A DNA stretch of 64,000 nucleotides, taken from contig CM034595.1 of assembly GCA_020091685.1 (NCBI GenBank), positions 40,100,232 to 40,164,231 on the forward strand, written 5' to 3'. How positions within the stretch are numbered: the first letter of the stretch is position 1; each line of letters begins with the position of its first letter. A model generated the notes under the pieces. The model did no database searches. It saw only the letters and a list, made by a program, of their open reading frames with translations, and was not told the origin of the DNA. Made by a program: the position numbers and the translations under genes. This document shows, piece by piece, positions 31,806 to 42,445 of this stretch. The stretch is from Lutjanus erythropterus. Taxonomy: Eukaryota; Chordata; Actinopteri; Lutjaniformes; Lutjanidae.

Positions 31806-32629
31806 GCCATATTACATAAATCCAGCTGTCCTTTGGCTCATAACCAACCTTTCTACTAAATCTTCCATGTCTGTGAATCCGTTTGGAAGTTATACACCTT
31901 TTTGTGATAGGTCCTCCTTTTAACTGATTGCTGTGAACACATGCATGCAAACTTTACCCATGTACCAAATTTCAGCCTCTTAGGGTGAAAACTGTGGCTG
32001 GGTGGGGAAGATTTGTGGACCTATAGAGCTGCTGGTCACAGCTAAAAAGAGCGCCGCCTACACTTGACTCATGACAGAGTCTCAGACTCAGAGTCGAGTA
32101 TGATGTCACACAGCCATCTGCAGAATTTGACAGATCTTTGAGAAGTGTGGTGCAAAAGCACAACAACACTGTCCCTTTAGGGAAAGATGCCACCCAAATA
32201 ATGAGAGAAAGGTCTTCAACTGAACTGTATGCATGCAGGTTATATCCCAGCATGCACTGCTGCACAGAGATCGAGGTTATGCGCTCATGACACATTTCTT
32301 TGACATTTGTCAAAGGACTGTAACCGACCTGGCGAAGAAAGTGCACAGAGCACGACAGACCCATGTAGTTAGATCTGTGGTGCCCCCGGGGCTCTGACAC
32401 CTCCAACAATTCAGGCCCAACACTGTCGCCATGGTTACCACTGCCTGACACCTCTGGCAATGGCAAATAGACTGACCACAGTGGAACATTTGAGACGACA
32501 CTGGCAGAGCCTGTGTGCATCGTCACACAATAAAGACCTCGGGGCATGAGGGAACAGTCACTGAGAGCCAGTTACATTTAGAGGAGGTAAAGAACTTCGT
32601 GGACAAACACGACCGGGGGTGAAAAGGGG
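31806..32629. other. Repeat-like non-coding stretch with the longest open frame of the window
   Basis: A 191-codon frame is open on the minus strand (31972-32547), with a second overlapping frame of 63 codons. The translation has no recognisable domain, signal or repeat. The stretch 31860-32010 (CTTTACCCATGTACCAAATT and following) reads like a dispersed repeat. I do not call a gene. Transcript or cross-species data would be needed to change that. Confidence 0.35.
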
Positions 32630-33039
32630 GACAGCGCTGGCAGGGTGTCCGTCTCCAGCTGGCATACTGCGGAATGTTAATTAGGCCTGCAAAGACAAGA
32701 CACCTCCCTCTTAAATGTCACATCCTCGCGAGGAGAGCGGGTAACGGCGACGGGTTTCGTTGACTTCTGTCAGGCAAAGGGTGCCGTGGTTTGTTTGCCT
32801 TTCCAGTGGCAATTTCTTTTCTGCTCTCTTTACCCCGAGCATTTTCTCTTAACATTCTCCTGCTTCTCTCTGCCCTTCTGTTATGCTGTTTACTCTGTGA
32901 TGAATGGCTCTATTTCAAGTTGAGCTTTTTTTTTTCCTCTCTTTTAGCTGGAATAGATTACAATCTGTGCAATTGTGCGGAAACAAGATTGATCTCGCTA
33001 AAAAACATTGTGGAGGGGGGCAGCGGAGGAAGGAAAATA
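32630..33039. other. Non-coding, possibly regulatory
   Basis: Unique sequence with GGAATGTTAATTAGGCCTGC at 32671 (homeodomain-like TTAATTAG) and CACATCCTCGCGAGGAG (32719; CCTCGCGAGG is a perfect palindrome). A T-rich, pyrimidine-biased tract follows at 32800-32945. Confidence 0.3.
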
Positions 33040-33680
33040 TAGACTCCAACAGCACTTCACTCTAATGTAGAAATTTTCAGAACCATTTCTTTGATGAAGG
33101 CTTCTTAGACTGCGATGGCTCTCGTAGAAGCGGGTCTCGATAAGAGGGCTTGGAGGGCAGGAGAGGGGTGTAAACAAATTTTGCGATGGTTTGTAATGAG
33201 ACATGACACAGTGAGAATACTGTGGCCTTTTAAATGGCAGGCCTCGTTATCAGCCTGGTTTCATCGCCTCAGAGGAGCACAGACTCGGATAATGGGGCAT
33301 CAGTAATGAAGGGTTGGACAGAAGACCTGCTGAAGCTTAATATGAGAGGTTGCTCGAGCAATGAGTTAATGTAACAATGAAAATGTATATAGTGAGCGCG
33401 TTTTTACCACTGACCTGAATCGCAATAAGTTCCATTGTGAGCGATACTCTTCTTAATCAGGTTTCTGGCTGAGCTTGTTATAGCCTGGCTATTTTTCATG
33501 ATTTATAGTTAATATGGTGTCTAAAGAATGGCCTAGGGTAACCATTGAATATTAAGCAATACCTAAAATTACTTGAAATAATAATTGCCTCCCTTACAAT
33601 TCAACCAAAATTAATCACATAGGATGAGTGGATTGGAAAATGAATCCTTCCTGCTAAGGTAAGAAGAGAGCTGCGATTTT
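33040..33680. promoter_or_regulatory. Candidate conserved non-coding block
   Basis: A 640-bp repeat-free stretch rich in compact words, including GGCCTTTTAAATGGCAGGCC (33223), CTTCTTAATCAGGTTTCTGG (33450), ATGATTTATAGTTAATATGG (33498), AATAATAATTGCCTCCC (33577) and AAAATTAATCACATAGG (33608). TAAT/ATTA cores are frequent, while transposon remnants are absent. The texture suggests an enhancer-type CNE; this is inference. Confidence 0.3.
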
Positions 33681-34198
33681 AAGCAGGGATTCAGGGCGGT
33701 TTTGGTCATGACGGTTAATATTAAAAACTAAAGCAGTAAAGTTTTTTTTAATAATCTATGTGGGGGCACATTCATTCCAGAAGTGAAAAAAATGAGTTTT
33801 TGTGCAATTCTTTAATTAAACGACTTACTTAAAAGAAGGAAAGGTATTGGAGGAAGGTGGAGGGGTTGTAGTAGGCGTTGTCAGCGCAATAACTCACAAG
33901 CCTTCAGGTTGCCTCGCCTCCCTTTTCCAGGAGTAAAAGAGAGATGCATTTATTCTCCAGCTGGATGCCAGGGGAGAGTGAAAGCAGAGGGGAATGAGTC
34001 TTATGGAGCAGTGGAAAAAAAACCTGTCCAAGGTCTAGGGAGTTGAATGGTTTACATGCTGGCTGCCAGCTTACGTTTCGTCTTAGTGTCACAATTTGTT
34101 GGGGAGCATCACGGACGCTCTAAAAGGAGCGGGCTCTCTCCCAAAGCCTCCCCGGCGGCTGAAGACTTGCTAAACGTCACTCACGATCACTCAGCCAC
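33681..34198. other. Non-coding, nothing recognised
   Basis: Unique sequence with a T-rich patch near 33740 and an A-rich one at 34015-34021. Confidence 0.4.
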
Positions 34199-34392
34199 TG
34201 GGGAGAGGAGAGAGAGTAAACAGAGAAGAGAAAGGAGAGGGGGAAAAAGGACAAAATGAAAGAAATAAATAGAGAGACAGTGACAGAAACTGACGAAGAG
34301 GGGGAGGAAGGCGAGGAGGTTGGTGGTGAGATGACAAAAAAAATAAGACAAGGGAGTAAAAAGTAGAAAGAGTGGCAGAAAGTGAAAAAATA
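34199..34392 (+). repeat. 190-bp polypurine tract
   Basis: Almost all bases are A or G, in blocks such as GGGGAGAGGAGAGAGAG, GAAGAGAAAGGAGAGGGGGA and GAAAGAGTGGCAGAAAGTGA, broken by a few pyrimidines. Minus-strand frames over it (68 and 74 codons, Ser/Phe/Pro-rich) merely reflect composition. Long purine tracts can form triplex (H-) DNA. Confidence 0.6.
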
Positions 34393-35051
34393 CTCATGCA
34401 TGCTAATCCTCGTCTCCTGTGGCGCTCTGTCTAATGTGAGAAAAGGCTACTGAGCTGCAGAGCTTGGAACCGTCAAGGGATTGGACATGTTTGCTATCCA
34501 AGCAAAGCACAAACAACAACAGGCCATCCAGAAGTCTGCGAGTTTATGGGCATCGTACAGCAGTGCCCAGGTTTTGCTGCCATGTTGAAACAAAGAAAGA
34601 AAAAGGAGAAGTTGGTTTCTGTCAAACTGATGCCGTCTACAGGATCCATGCCTACTCTCATCTTTCCTCCGCTGGTAGCAAAGAGCGTGGGAACTGCTTT
34701 CAGAGCATTCAGCGGAGGCGGAAGACTGACCCCGACTTATCGACCAGCGCTCGCAACACACATCTTCATGCCTGATGTGGCTACCTGCCAAATACACAGC
34801 GTGTTTAAAAAAACCTATTGATTGAGATGAACCTATATACATATTTCTCCCCACCAGTAGTGAAACTGTAAGAGCAAAACCAATGTTTGCATAACACAAT
34901 GCATTCCTAAATTAGACCACAGGTATTAATCTTGATCTTTTGGACACCCAGCTGTTCTTGCTCAGCTCTCACTCCATCAGAGACTGATGGCATAGTTGCT
35001 ATATGCCAAAAGGCAATGCTAAGTATGCAAGAACACATGCTAATTTTCAAT
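34393..35051. other. Non-coding with overlapping open frames on both strands
   Basis: Frames of 91 and 103 codons (+, 34464-34821) and 150 codons (-, 34447-34899) overlap in three phases with no recognisable domain and no splice context. When several phases are open at once, composition is the likelier cause. An old coding remnant cannot be excluded. Confidence 0.35.
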
Positions 35052-36417
35052 TTAAAAGGAACAGTGTATTGAATTTAGCAGCATTGAGCAGCGAGCTTGC
35101 AGATTGTAAACACGTTGCCTCACTTTTTCCTCCTTTGTGTGCAGGAGAAGCTACAATGGCCATGAAAAACGAGATACAAGTTTAGTTTGTCTATTCTCAG
35201 CAACTGTAGAAACAAGGCAGTGCAACAGCATCTGTGAGGACCTGCGCCTTCAGTTGCAGGGATGTTATACTTTGGTACCAAGTCCATGCAAAAATTCTGA
35301 TGACGTGATGCAAGTCATTTTTCTTCAGTACCAAAAGTAAAAGGGATGCAATTCTTGCAGACGTGATGGGGGCAGAATAGGCCTTCAGCGATACAATGAC
35401 AGCAATCCGTATTTGCTATTGACATGTCGTTAATATTAATAAGAAAGCAGTTTGCTAAAATTTTAGACAGTTAGGTGAATTAAATGCAAAATGCATTATT
35501 AAAATATATTATGAATACATCCCAGCTGTGAGCTCATAAACAGCATATCGTATCCGTAGCTGCTACGAGTGATACGCAAACAGTTAATCGTTTAACGGTT
35601 GTGTTTTTCGTTTGCCCCATCCACACATGAGAAACAGCATGAAGTCACACGCGAAACAACAAACAGCGTAACTGACACACGAGGCAATGGCGACAAAATG
35701 AGCGCAGATAAATCAGGACAGGTCTGTCAGAGGTCGAGGGTCTCGGACATTTGGAGGGAGCTCGGAGAAGAACTGCTCCCCCTTTGCGTTGAAGCTGAGG
35801 TGAAGGAGCTGGAAAGCGTTGCTGGAGAGCGAGACATCATGCTCAGTGTGCTGCCACCCCCCTGAATAAACATGGATGGATGACTACAAGAACAGCGTTG
35901 TGTGTAAACTGCAGGTATACCAACACAACCGCGATCTGTAATACGACAAACTTATTTTTCCACATAGCCACTTCCACCAAGTATGGAAGTCCTTTGTGTT
36001 TGAAGAGGATCATCAGTGATTAGTCATAAATTCACAAAAAATGGTTGCAAACAGTGCCATCAAACTTTTCAGACGACATGAGGAAATGCTTAACGTGAGT
36101 AGAGTTTGTTTCAGTTCACTTTAACGTTGCATTAATAATGCATCCATAGCAACAAGCTAACTTAGCCTTACCATTGAGTCTGTGTCATCTGTCATCAAAA
36201 TATGTAAATGGGATTTAATGTTTTTTATTTTGGTATCAAAATGGATATGAAGAATTGTAGAATTTCACTGGTAGCGGCATCATCTACTAAATTTCTGGTA
36301 TCATAACATCCCCATTCTGTAGATATGAAAGCCTCATTTTCACTAATAAAAATATACTTATAAATTAAATGTTATATTCTGTTTCCCCCTAAATCTTACT
36401 CACAGCTGGACCTTTAA
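35052..36417 (+). mobile_element. TTAA-ended MITE of a fourth family, split by a hAT-like element
   Basis: The left end is TTAAAAGGAACAGTGTATTG (35052), the start of a very common teleost MITE (TTAAAGGAACAGTGTGTAGG). The left half runs to 35256 with CAACTGTAGAAACAAGGCAG and CAACAGCATCTGTGAGGACC. The right half resumes at 36315 (TTCTGTAGATATGAAAGCC) and ends CTGGACCTTTAA (36417). A second copy lies on the minus strand at 40148-40682. The 35257-36314 insert separates the halves. Non-autonomous. Confidence 0.85.
35257..36314. mobile_element. 1.06-kb hAT-like element inserted in the TTAA MITE
   Basis: The ends CAGGGATGTTATACTTTGGTA (left, first bases) and, on the minus strand, TGGGGATGTTATGATACCAG are inverted repeats around GGATGTTAT. 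Target duplications TTCAGTTG (35249-35256) and TTCTGTAG (36315-36322) agree at 6 of 8 positions. The host MITE continues cleanly on both sides. A + frame of 88 codons (35599-35865) is open without a recognisable transposase motif, so the element looks non-autonomous or badly worn. Confidence 0.8.
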
Positions 36418-37679
36418 AATAGGCCGTCCACCATTTAGCATAGCAGCATGTGCTGGGAGGGTTTTTATGAAGATAATAATATTTTATGCAATTTCTTTTT
36501 TCTTCTTTCCATTTGGGATGAATGTGTCATGAATTCTGGCAGCTCCCATCATGCTTGTGTCCATGTTGCTATGGAGTAAGTGACTGAACACCTGAGCCCC
36601 ATGACATGTTTTTTTTTTTTTTTTGCCCTTGTTGCTTTATTTTGATGAATCTGTTTAAGCCACTGGCAGTTCCTCCTTCTACTGTAACCATGGATACAGA
36701 CAGCAATCAACCGTATTATTTTTTATAAGGAAGAATAAGAAATGGAGCGAGCAGATGAAGGTCTGAGGATTGAAAAATCCTAAATAAAATAAGTACAGCA
36801 GACTCTTGGTTCTTTCACAGTCAGAGTTTTTGATCCAGCACAACTGTTTTTAAGACTTTCTGGTGTGAAAGAATCTTGTAAACTTTGATACTGATGAAAA
36901 TGTAATTATTAATTATGAAACAAGATCTGAGGTTGTGCCTTGTTTCTGTGATTTATTTATGCACACATCTGTGAACATTCCTCCTCAGTAGGCATCAGAG
37001 AAACTGATATCATTGAAAGGAATACGTCTCACTTATTTGGGCTGTTCAGATTTAGGTTTTGATTTTTGAAGTGCATCATACGAGGCACGGGGTCAATACA
37101 GGTTGCATCCAAGTGATTGCAAATCAGTTTGATTCACCTTAAGCAAAAAGGTGTGAACATCTCATAACTGGTGGCTGTCACAAACAGCCCAAATGTTTCT
37201 CTCTCAAGTGTCAATCAGTCTTTAGATTTGTGCCTCCAGAGGTGGCCTTGTGCACCAACACAGCTTGTTGCAGTTTCCCTACAGCCACAGTGAATGACAG
37301 TGAGGCGCTGAAGAGGCCCTTTTCTCAGAGCTGACACCGCCGATTTGAATATCAAAACATGATGTAAAACGGTGATTAAAAGCCAATTACAGCTCGTGTC
37401 AATGAAAAGTCAATTAAGTGTTTCAGGGGCTGCGAATGGGTTTTTTTTTTGCCAATGTAATGACAGGGGGGGAGCGGAGAACAAAGGGGAAAAGAAGGGA
37501 TACAAAGGAGAGAGGCAAAGGGAAAAAATGAAATAAGGCATCTGAGAACAAACAGACAGGTTGGAGCGGGTGCAGAAGACAACATTCGGATGAATACAGT
37601 GTTGCACAGTCAGACGTGCAAACATCATCTGCTGCAGAGACAGGATTTCTTCCATTCCCGTCACCATGCAGTCATGAAT
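36418..37679. other. Non-coding; T16 run
   Basis: There is a T16 homopolymer at 36609-36624. The rest is AT-rich unique sequence. Minus frames (69 and 98 codons, 37376-37706) have no domain. Confidence 0.4.
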
Positions 37680-37930
37680 TATGAACAATTTGCTTAAAGG
37701 CAGCATTCAATTAAGAGTCGAATCCACCGGGAGTGTGAGCGAGGATGTTTTCTGATAAAACCTTAAAAAACAAAACCTCCCGCCCTCTTATTTAAATGAG
37801 TCCATTATAAGTCCTAGAGCCTCCCTCCTGGCCACGTTTCAGCTGATTGATCCTGAATTACTTATTTATACACCACTAATGAACGGTGAATATGAAAAAA
37901 AAAGAGGAAAGTACTGGTAAGAAAAAATTA
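37680..37930. promoter_or_regulatory. Candidate conserved non-coding element
   Basis: Repeat-free block with CAGCATTCAATTAAGAGTCG (37699), CTTATTTAAATGAGTCC (37787), and a compact run CAGCTGATTGATCCTGAATT (37841) followed by ACTTATTTATACACCACTAA. It combines an E-box-like CAGCTG, a PBX-like TGATTGAT and TAA-rich cores within 40 bp. Inference only. Confidence 0.28.
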
Positions 37931-40147
37931 TTCAGGCATGATGCATGGTGCAGCTGCCAGGTTTTTTGATCACCCGCCTGGAGCTTTGCAGGAGCAGCCG
38001 TGTTTGCCATGTTGAGATGCAGCGGCAGTGAGACGCTGCAGCAGCAGCAGCCTCAACGCCCTGAGAGGCGAGGCTGAGGCTGTAAATGCCACTGCCCCAA
38101 CAGGCTCCCCCAACAGGAAGAAATAAATAGCTAAGAGGCAAGCTAGAGCTGCTTAACCCTGTGCTTTAATTATTGAGAAATGCCTGAAATTGCCAGAACG
38201 CACAACACTCTCAACTCGAGAGGCTTGTTAGAGAGTAATGAAGAGGTTTGGAGCGAGAGGGGATCATTTTAGAGAGGTGCCAAACTGGGGTAGATCTGTG
38301 TTGAGAGGATCTGTGTTGATGCTCGTCTGCCCCCGTCCTGATTTTGTGCAGTGAAAGGCCCCGAGAAAAGATGAGTAAAGTAGAAAGCTTCAGTCCAGTC
38401 TTTAAATACTGTGTTACTCTACGACTTGGCAGTCAATGATTCCGCTCTCGGCCTCAATTTGCTGCGTCGCTCTATTCATCCCTCGCTAATTCACACAAAT
38501 CACCACCAATCAGCTCGTGCACACAATCAACAGAGATGCATTCCACTCACGCACATGCGTGCACAAGTATGCAACCGTAATCAAGCGCACAACCCAGTGT
38601 TTACAACTGAGCATTTTTCTTCCAAGATCTGAGGCTCTGGAAAGGATCTGGCAATAAAGAGGGGAGTTATTTAAAGGAAAAATTTGACAGCGTATCAGTT
38701 GGGGTCAGTGACACAGCGAGGGCCAGATGGTCATCTAGTCTGGCTTGTCCTCTCTCAACAGCTTCTGCCTCTGTACCCAATTTGTTCAGTGCCATTTCCA
38801 AGAATAAGTGCTGGATTGTTGTACTTTGCATTTCCTCCACATGAACTCTTCGCTGCCTTGGCCTCTCTCACACCCCGAGAACAAGTAAACAAATTAGGAG
38901 TTTTGTTGCACACAATGCTGCTTACGAGAAAACCCTGAAACCAACGTTCATCAATAGAATAATCTGAACAGAAACTAACCCGTCAACTGACAGTCATTAT
39001 CATGTGCTGGATATAAGAATAGGTTTGATAATCAGCCAAGAAATGCTTTAACTGCTGGCTCACAACGCAAGCCTTAACATGTTATTTATGCTCGACAACG
39101 ACCGAATACAAGGTTTCACTTTAATGTTAATAGAGTGGGCCCACACCCTCATAAACTGGTCTGGCTGTTTTCAGAGTCAGCCTTGCCAAGATTGTGCCAA
39201 CAGAGAGAGACATCACTTTCTTTTGCTGACCAGTGTTGTTTGTACGTGTTTTTTATTGTTGTAATCCTTTGCCATTTAAACATTTAATAAAACCTGGCAG
39301 CTAACACGCAGTCGATGCATCTCAGACAGCGTCCTATAAATTTGTTTTCCTGTATGGCAAGAATTTAAGGCGACAGACAGAAGCCAAAGATTCTGCTGCC
39401 TCATTGAAAATCTCCGAGCACCTGGAAGTGATTTACAACCTCAACCACCAAGTACACACACAAATATTTAATAACTGTGATACGCAAAAAGCCATTAGGT
39501 GTGCTTAAAACAGTGTTATGAGGCTTTACGCTCCATGTGCACGGCATCATTTTTAACTGTGAGCTCTGGTAAAATGCTTTCTTTCATTCAATCGGATTAA
39601 CGATCAGTCAGAATAGCTATTTCCATCCATTTATTTTTTAGGTGCATTTCCTCAATTTCACAAAACTTTTTAAGCTCATTTGTTTTTTTGGAAAAAGAGT
39701 TAATGTGCTTAATGGGTAACAGGAAAACACTTTTTTTTAAAAAGTGCTAACACAGCAAACATGTCTAATCAGCTGTTTTTCACTCCTCATGGCTCTATAA
39801 TACATCCATGATCACTCCACAGATCAGATGTAACATTCCTCATATTAATACATCAAACAAACAAATAAGGCCTTATTTCCATCTGATTTTCTACATTGTT
39901 TTTGACCGGTGCTCTTTTAATTACACCACAGCTGGCGCCCTCTTCTACTGAAATGGTATTTCGGTTTTCTGTTTAGAGAACTGGCATCACCTACTGCTGA
40001 TCTCTTTGAACCAACTCACATAACAGTCGTAATGTAAAGAAGCATTTATTCACATTTTCTTTGGCAGATCTACTTGAAATTTCATTAAAATTCACAATAC
40101 ATTTGTTTTGAAGAAGGCTAGTCTAACAATCATCAGATTCAGCACCA
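37931..40147. other. Non-coding, mostly unique
   Basis: A short GCA tandem (CTGCAGCAGCAGCAGCC, 38036) is present. TTTAAAGGAAAAATTTGACA at 38670 resembles the start of a TTAA-type MITE, but no partner end is visible. GCTGGCGCCCTCTTCTACTG at 39931 has a CTCF-like GCGCCCTCT core. No gene was recognised. Confidence 0.35.
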
Positions 40148-40682
40148 TTACAGGTCAACTGTGTAAGATGTAGGGTGATGTAATGGTAGAATATGGCAGA
40201 AATGGAATATAAAATTCATAAGTATGTTTTCATTAGTGTATAATCACCTGAAAATAAGAATTATGTTGGGCTCTGTACCAAACAAACCTGTTTTCTTACA
40301 TCTGGAGAACAGGATTTGTAGTCCAGTGCGTCTCTGCAGTGCTACAGTACTTCATTATAATGCAGTTCCTTCTCACATTTTTTCTTTATCAGATAAGTGC
40401 AGGGTTTGAAATTGCACTTGGCCATATTGCGATTTTGATTATTTTTTTACGATTAACTGCGCAGTCCTGCAACATAGAGAGCTGGACCTCTTCCACAGGA
40501 CGCCGCCATGTTGCACTGACATTTTTCCACAGTAGCCTAGAACGAACAAACCAAAAACTGGCTTTCACATTTTGCATGTTTTGTAGCCACCGTAGTTTCT
40601 CCCACAGCCTTGGAAGCCTTGGTGTTTGCGGTCTGCAAGCTTACAGCTCGACACTTTAAAATCCTACACACTGGTCGTTTAA
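40148..40682 (-). mobile_element. TTAA-ended MITE, minus-strand copy of the family at 35052
   Basis: Read on the minus strand it begins TTAAACGACCAGTGTGTAGG (40682) and continues CAAGCTTGCAGAC-like wording, TTTGGTTTGTTCG and CAACATGGCGGCG. The far end CATCTTACACAGTTGACCTG reaches 40148, where TTAA has decayed to TTAC. Between about 40275 and 40478 lies sequence foreign to the family. It ends in ACTGCGCAGTCCTG, a hAT-type terminus, so this copy too seems interrupted. A 106-codon + frame crosses it and is not a gene. Confidence 0.72.
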
Positions 40683-42158
40683 AGTAGCGTCTGCGTATCC
40701 TTACGACTCCTGTGCATTCCCCAAAAAGGTTATCCGGTTTCTCAGTATGATGTACATCAACTCTCTCCTCTTTTTTAAGCAATAAATATTTACATTGAAC
40801 TATGGAAAGAAAAATATCACAAAAACAACAATTATATAAATGTTACAGATAATCTGTGGAGTACATATTGTGATCTTCGATAATGAGCACTCTCAAGTAT
40901 TTGCTTTCCTGCAATTAAATGAACAAATCAGTGCCAATTTGAAACTAGTGCAGCATCTGAAGAAATATTACCTGTTTATTTTCTGGCAGCTGCACTGACA
41001 GCCAGTGGTCGTGGGATGAATGGGTGAGGAGCTATGAAACAACAGAAGACAGTTACCTTCTCCTTCTGTAGTCTACGTGTGATCATGTGCACGTTTCCCA
41101 CAAAGCAAACACGTCAAGAGAGCGGACTTGCTGGCGCTCAGCTTTTGATCGTCGTTGTCTGTTCTTCGGCTAAACGAGCTTTGATGAGACCGGTGGGGGG
41201 AACGACCGAGGATGTGAGTTGTTTACGTTGCTCAAGAGGCAAATTTCATTAGCTCACTTTGCAGCAGTTTGGACAGCCGTCTAGCACGCAGAAGCAAGTC
41301 AACATCCCCCACATATCATCAGTGGTTTTTGCGGAGCAATAAGTTTGGGGGGGGTTGGGGGGGCAGACAGGGCACTGAAACTGGATTTTGTTCCATTATG
41401 CATGATAACAAAAGCCAGAGACCCGTGGTGTATTGCGGTAAGCTGCTGTGGCCAAAATGATTCGGCCACAAGGAAAAATTCTCAGCGCCTGCTGGGCCAA
41501 ACCTTAAAAACACTGCATGACAATCCATAAATTCTCTTCTAAGAAGAGAGTTCACTTCTAGCTGAAGAGCTCCAGCATGGTTCAGTGCCATTACCATTTG
41601 AAAGGGGAGAAGATGAGTGCAGTAGCAGGGGGGAGATAGACCAGCGTGCAGAAAGAAAGGCTGATGGGGAGTGTGGCAGGGGAAGAGCGGCTGACTTGTT
41701 GAACTTGGCGCATGGATGAGCTTCATTCGTCAACAGAGCACTACATCCACTCCCCTGTTCAGGTTTTGCCCTTGAGACAGCGTTGGCCCGGTCGGAGTCA
41801 GTATTGTGCAGTTGGAGAGCACATCTGAGCTCGTGCGGAGAACTGAGGGGAGACTGTAACAACTTCGGGAAAAATAATCCTCCCACTGTGCCAAAGTCAT
41901 AAAAACAAGCTCCCATGCTGCACTTTTACATACTGATACCCAACAGTAAAATCAGACAAAACGCCAATAAAGCGTTGATTTTAAAATATACCTTTACTGC
42001 TGCTGCGTCCATTTTCTGAATTATGCACATAACCTTTGGGTAGAAATAAAGTGATGACTAATTTATGAGATTATGGGGTAGCAGAATACCAGGGATGTTA
42101 AAACTTGTAACAAGGCCCAAAGGAATACGAAGCTACAAACATATACTGTATGAGGGTA
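40683..42158. other. Non-coding; G-rich block at 41347-41372
   Basis: Mostly unique. Overlapping minus frames of 135 and 125 codons (41319-41916) and a purine-rich stretch (41590-41690) reflect composition. No domain or splice context was seen. Confidence 0.35.
41347..41372 (+). other. G8-TT-G7-N6-G3 quadruplex-forming motif
   Basis: G8 at 41347-41354, G7 at 41357-41363 and G3 at 41370-41372, with spacers of 2 and 6 bases. The long runs supply four or more G-triplets, enough for an intramolecular quadruplex on the + strand. Confidence 0.6.
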
Positions 42159-42445
42159 CAGAGTGCAGTCAGAAAGTAGTAGGACAGTGATATGTTTTTC
42201 ATTGTACAGCTCAGTAAACCAGAAAATAAATAGATTTGAAATAAAAAAATGGCTTTGAGGTTAAAGTGCTGACTTTCAGCTTTAACTTGAGGGTGTACAT
42301 CCATCTTAGGTGAACAGTGGAGGATTTGTTGCCCTTTTTGAAAGACTACTCCAACTTTAGACAATGATCCTAAACTTTAAGTCAAGACAGAATGGAAAAA
42401 TGTCTTTGTAACATTAGATCTTATCCCTGGACCTACTGTGCACCT
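42159..42445 (+). mobile_element. Tc1/mariner-type MITE fragment
   Basis: The order GTGCAGTCAGAAAGTAGTAG, GACAGTGATATGTTTTTCAT, TGGCTTTGAGGTTAAAGTGC, TGACTTTCAGCTTTAACTTG and GAGGGTGTACATCC follows a well-known teleost mariner-like MITE whose ends read CAGTGCAGTCAGAAAGT. The left end is preceded by TA (42157). The right end is not certain; CTACTGTGCACC near 42432 may be its remnant. No transposase frame. Confidence 0.6.

Noticed and set aside
34447-34899. 150-codon minus-strand frame overlapping two + frames
   Set aside because: Three phases are open at once, there is no domain, no splice-site pattern, and it sits beside a polypurine tract. Composition explains it.
39931-39950. CTCF-like GCGCCCTCT core
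   Set aside because: Only the core matches. The flanking positions fail the consensus, so it is not listed as a site.
41319-41916. 135- and 125-codon minus-strand frames in different phases
   Set aside because: They overlap each other and a G-rich block. Pro/Ser/Leu-rich translation follows from composition.
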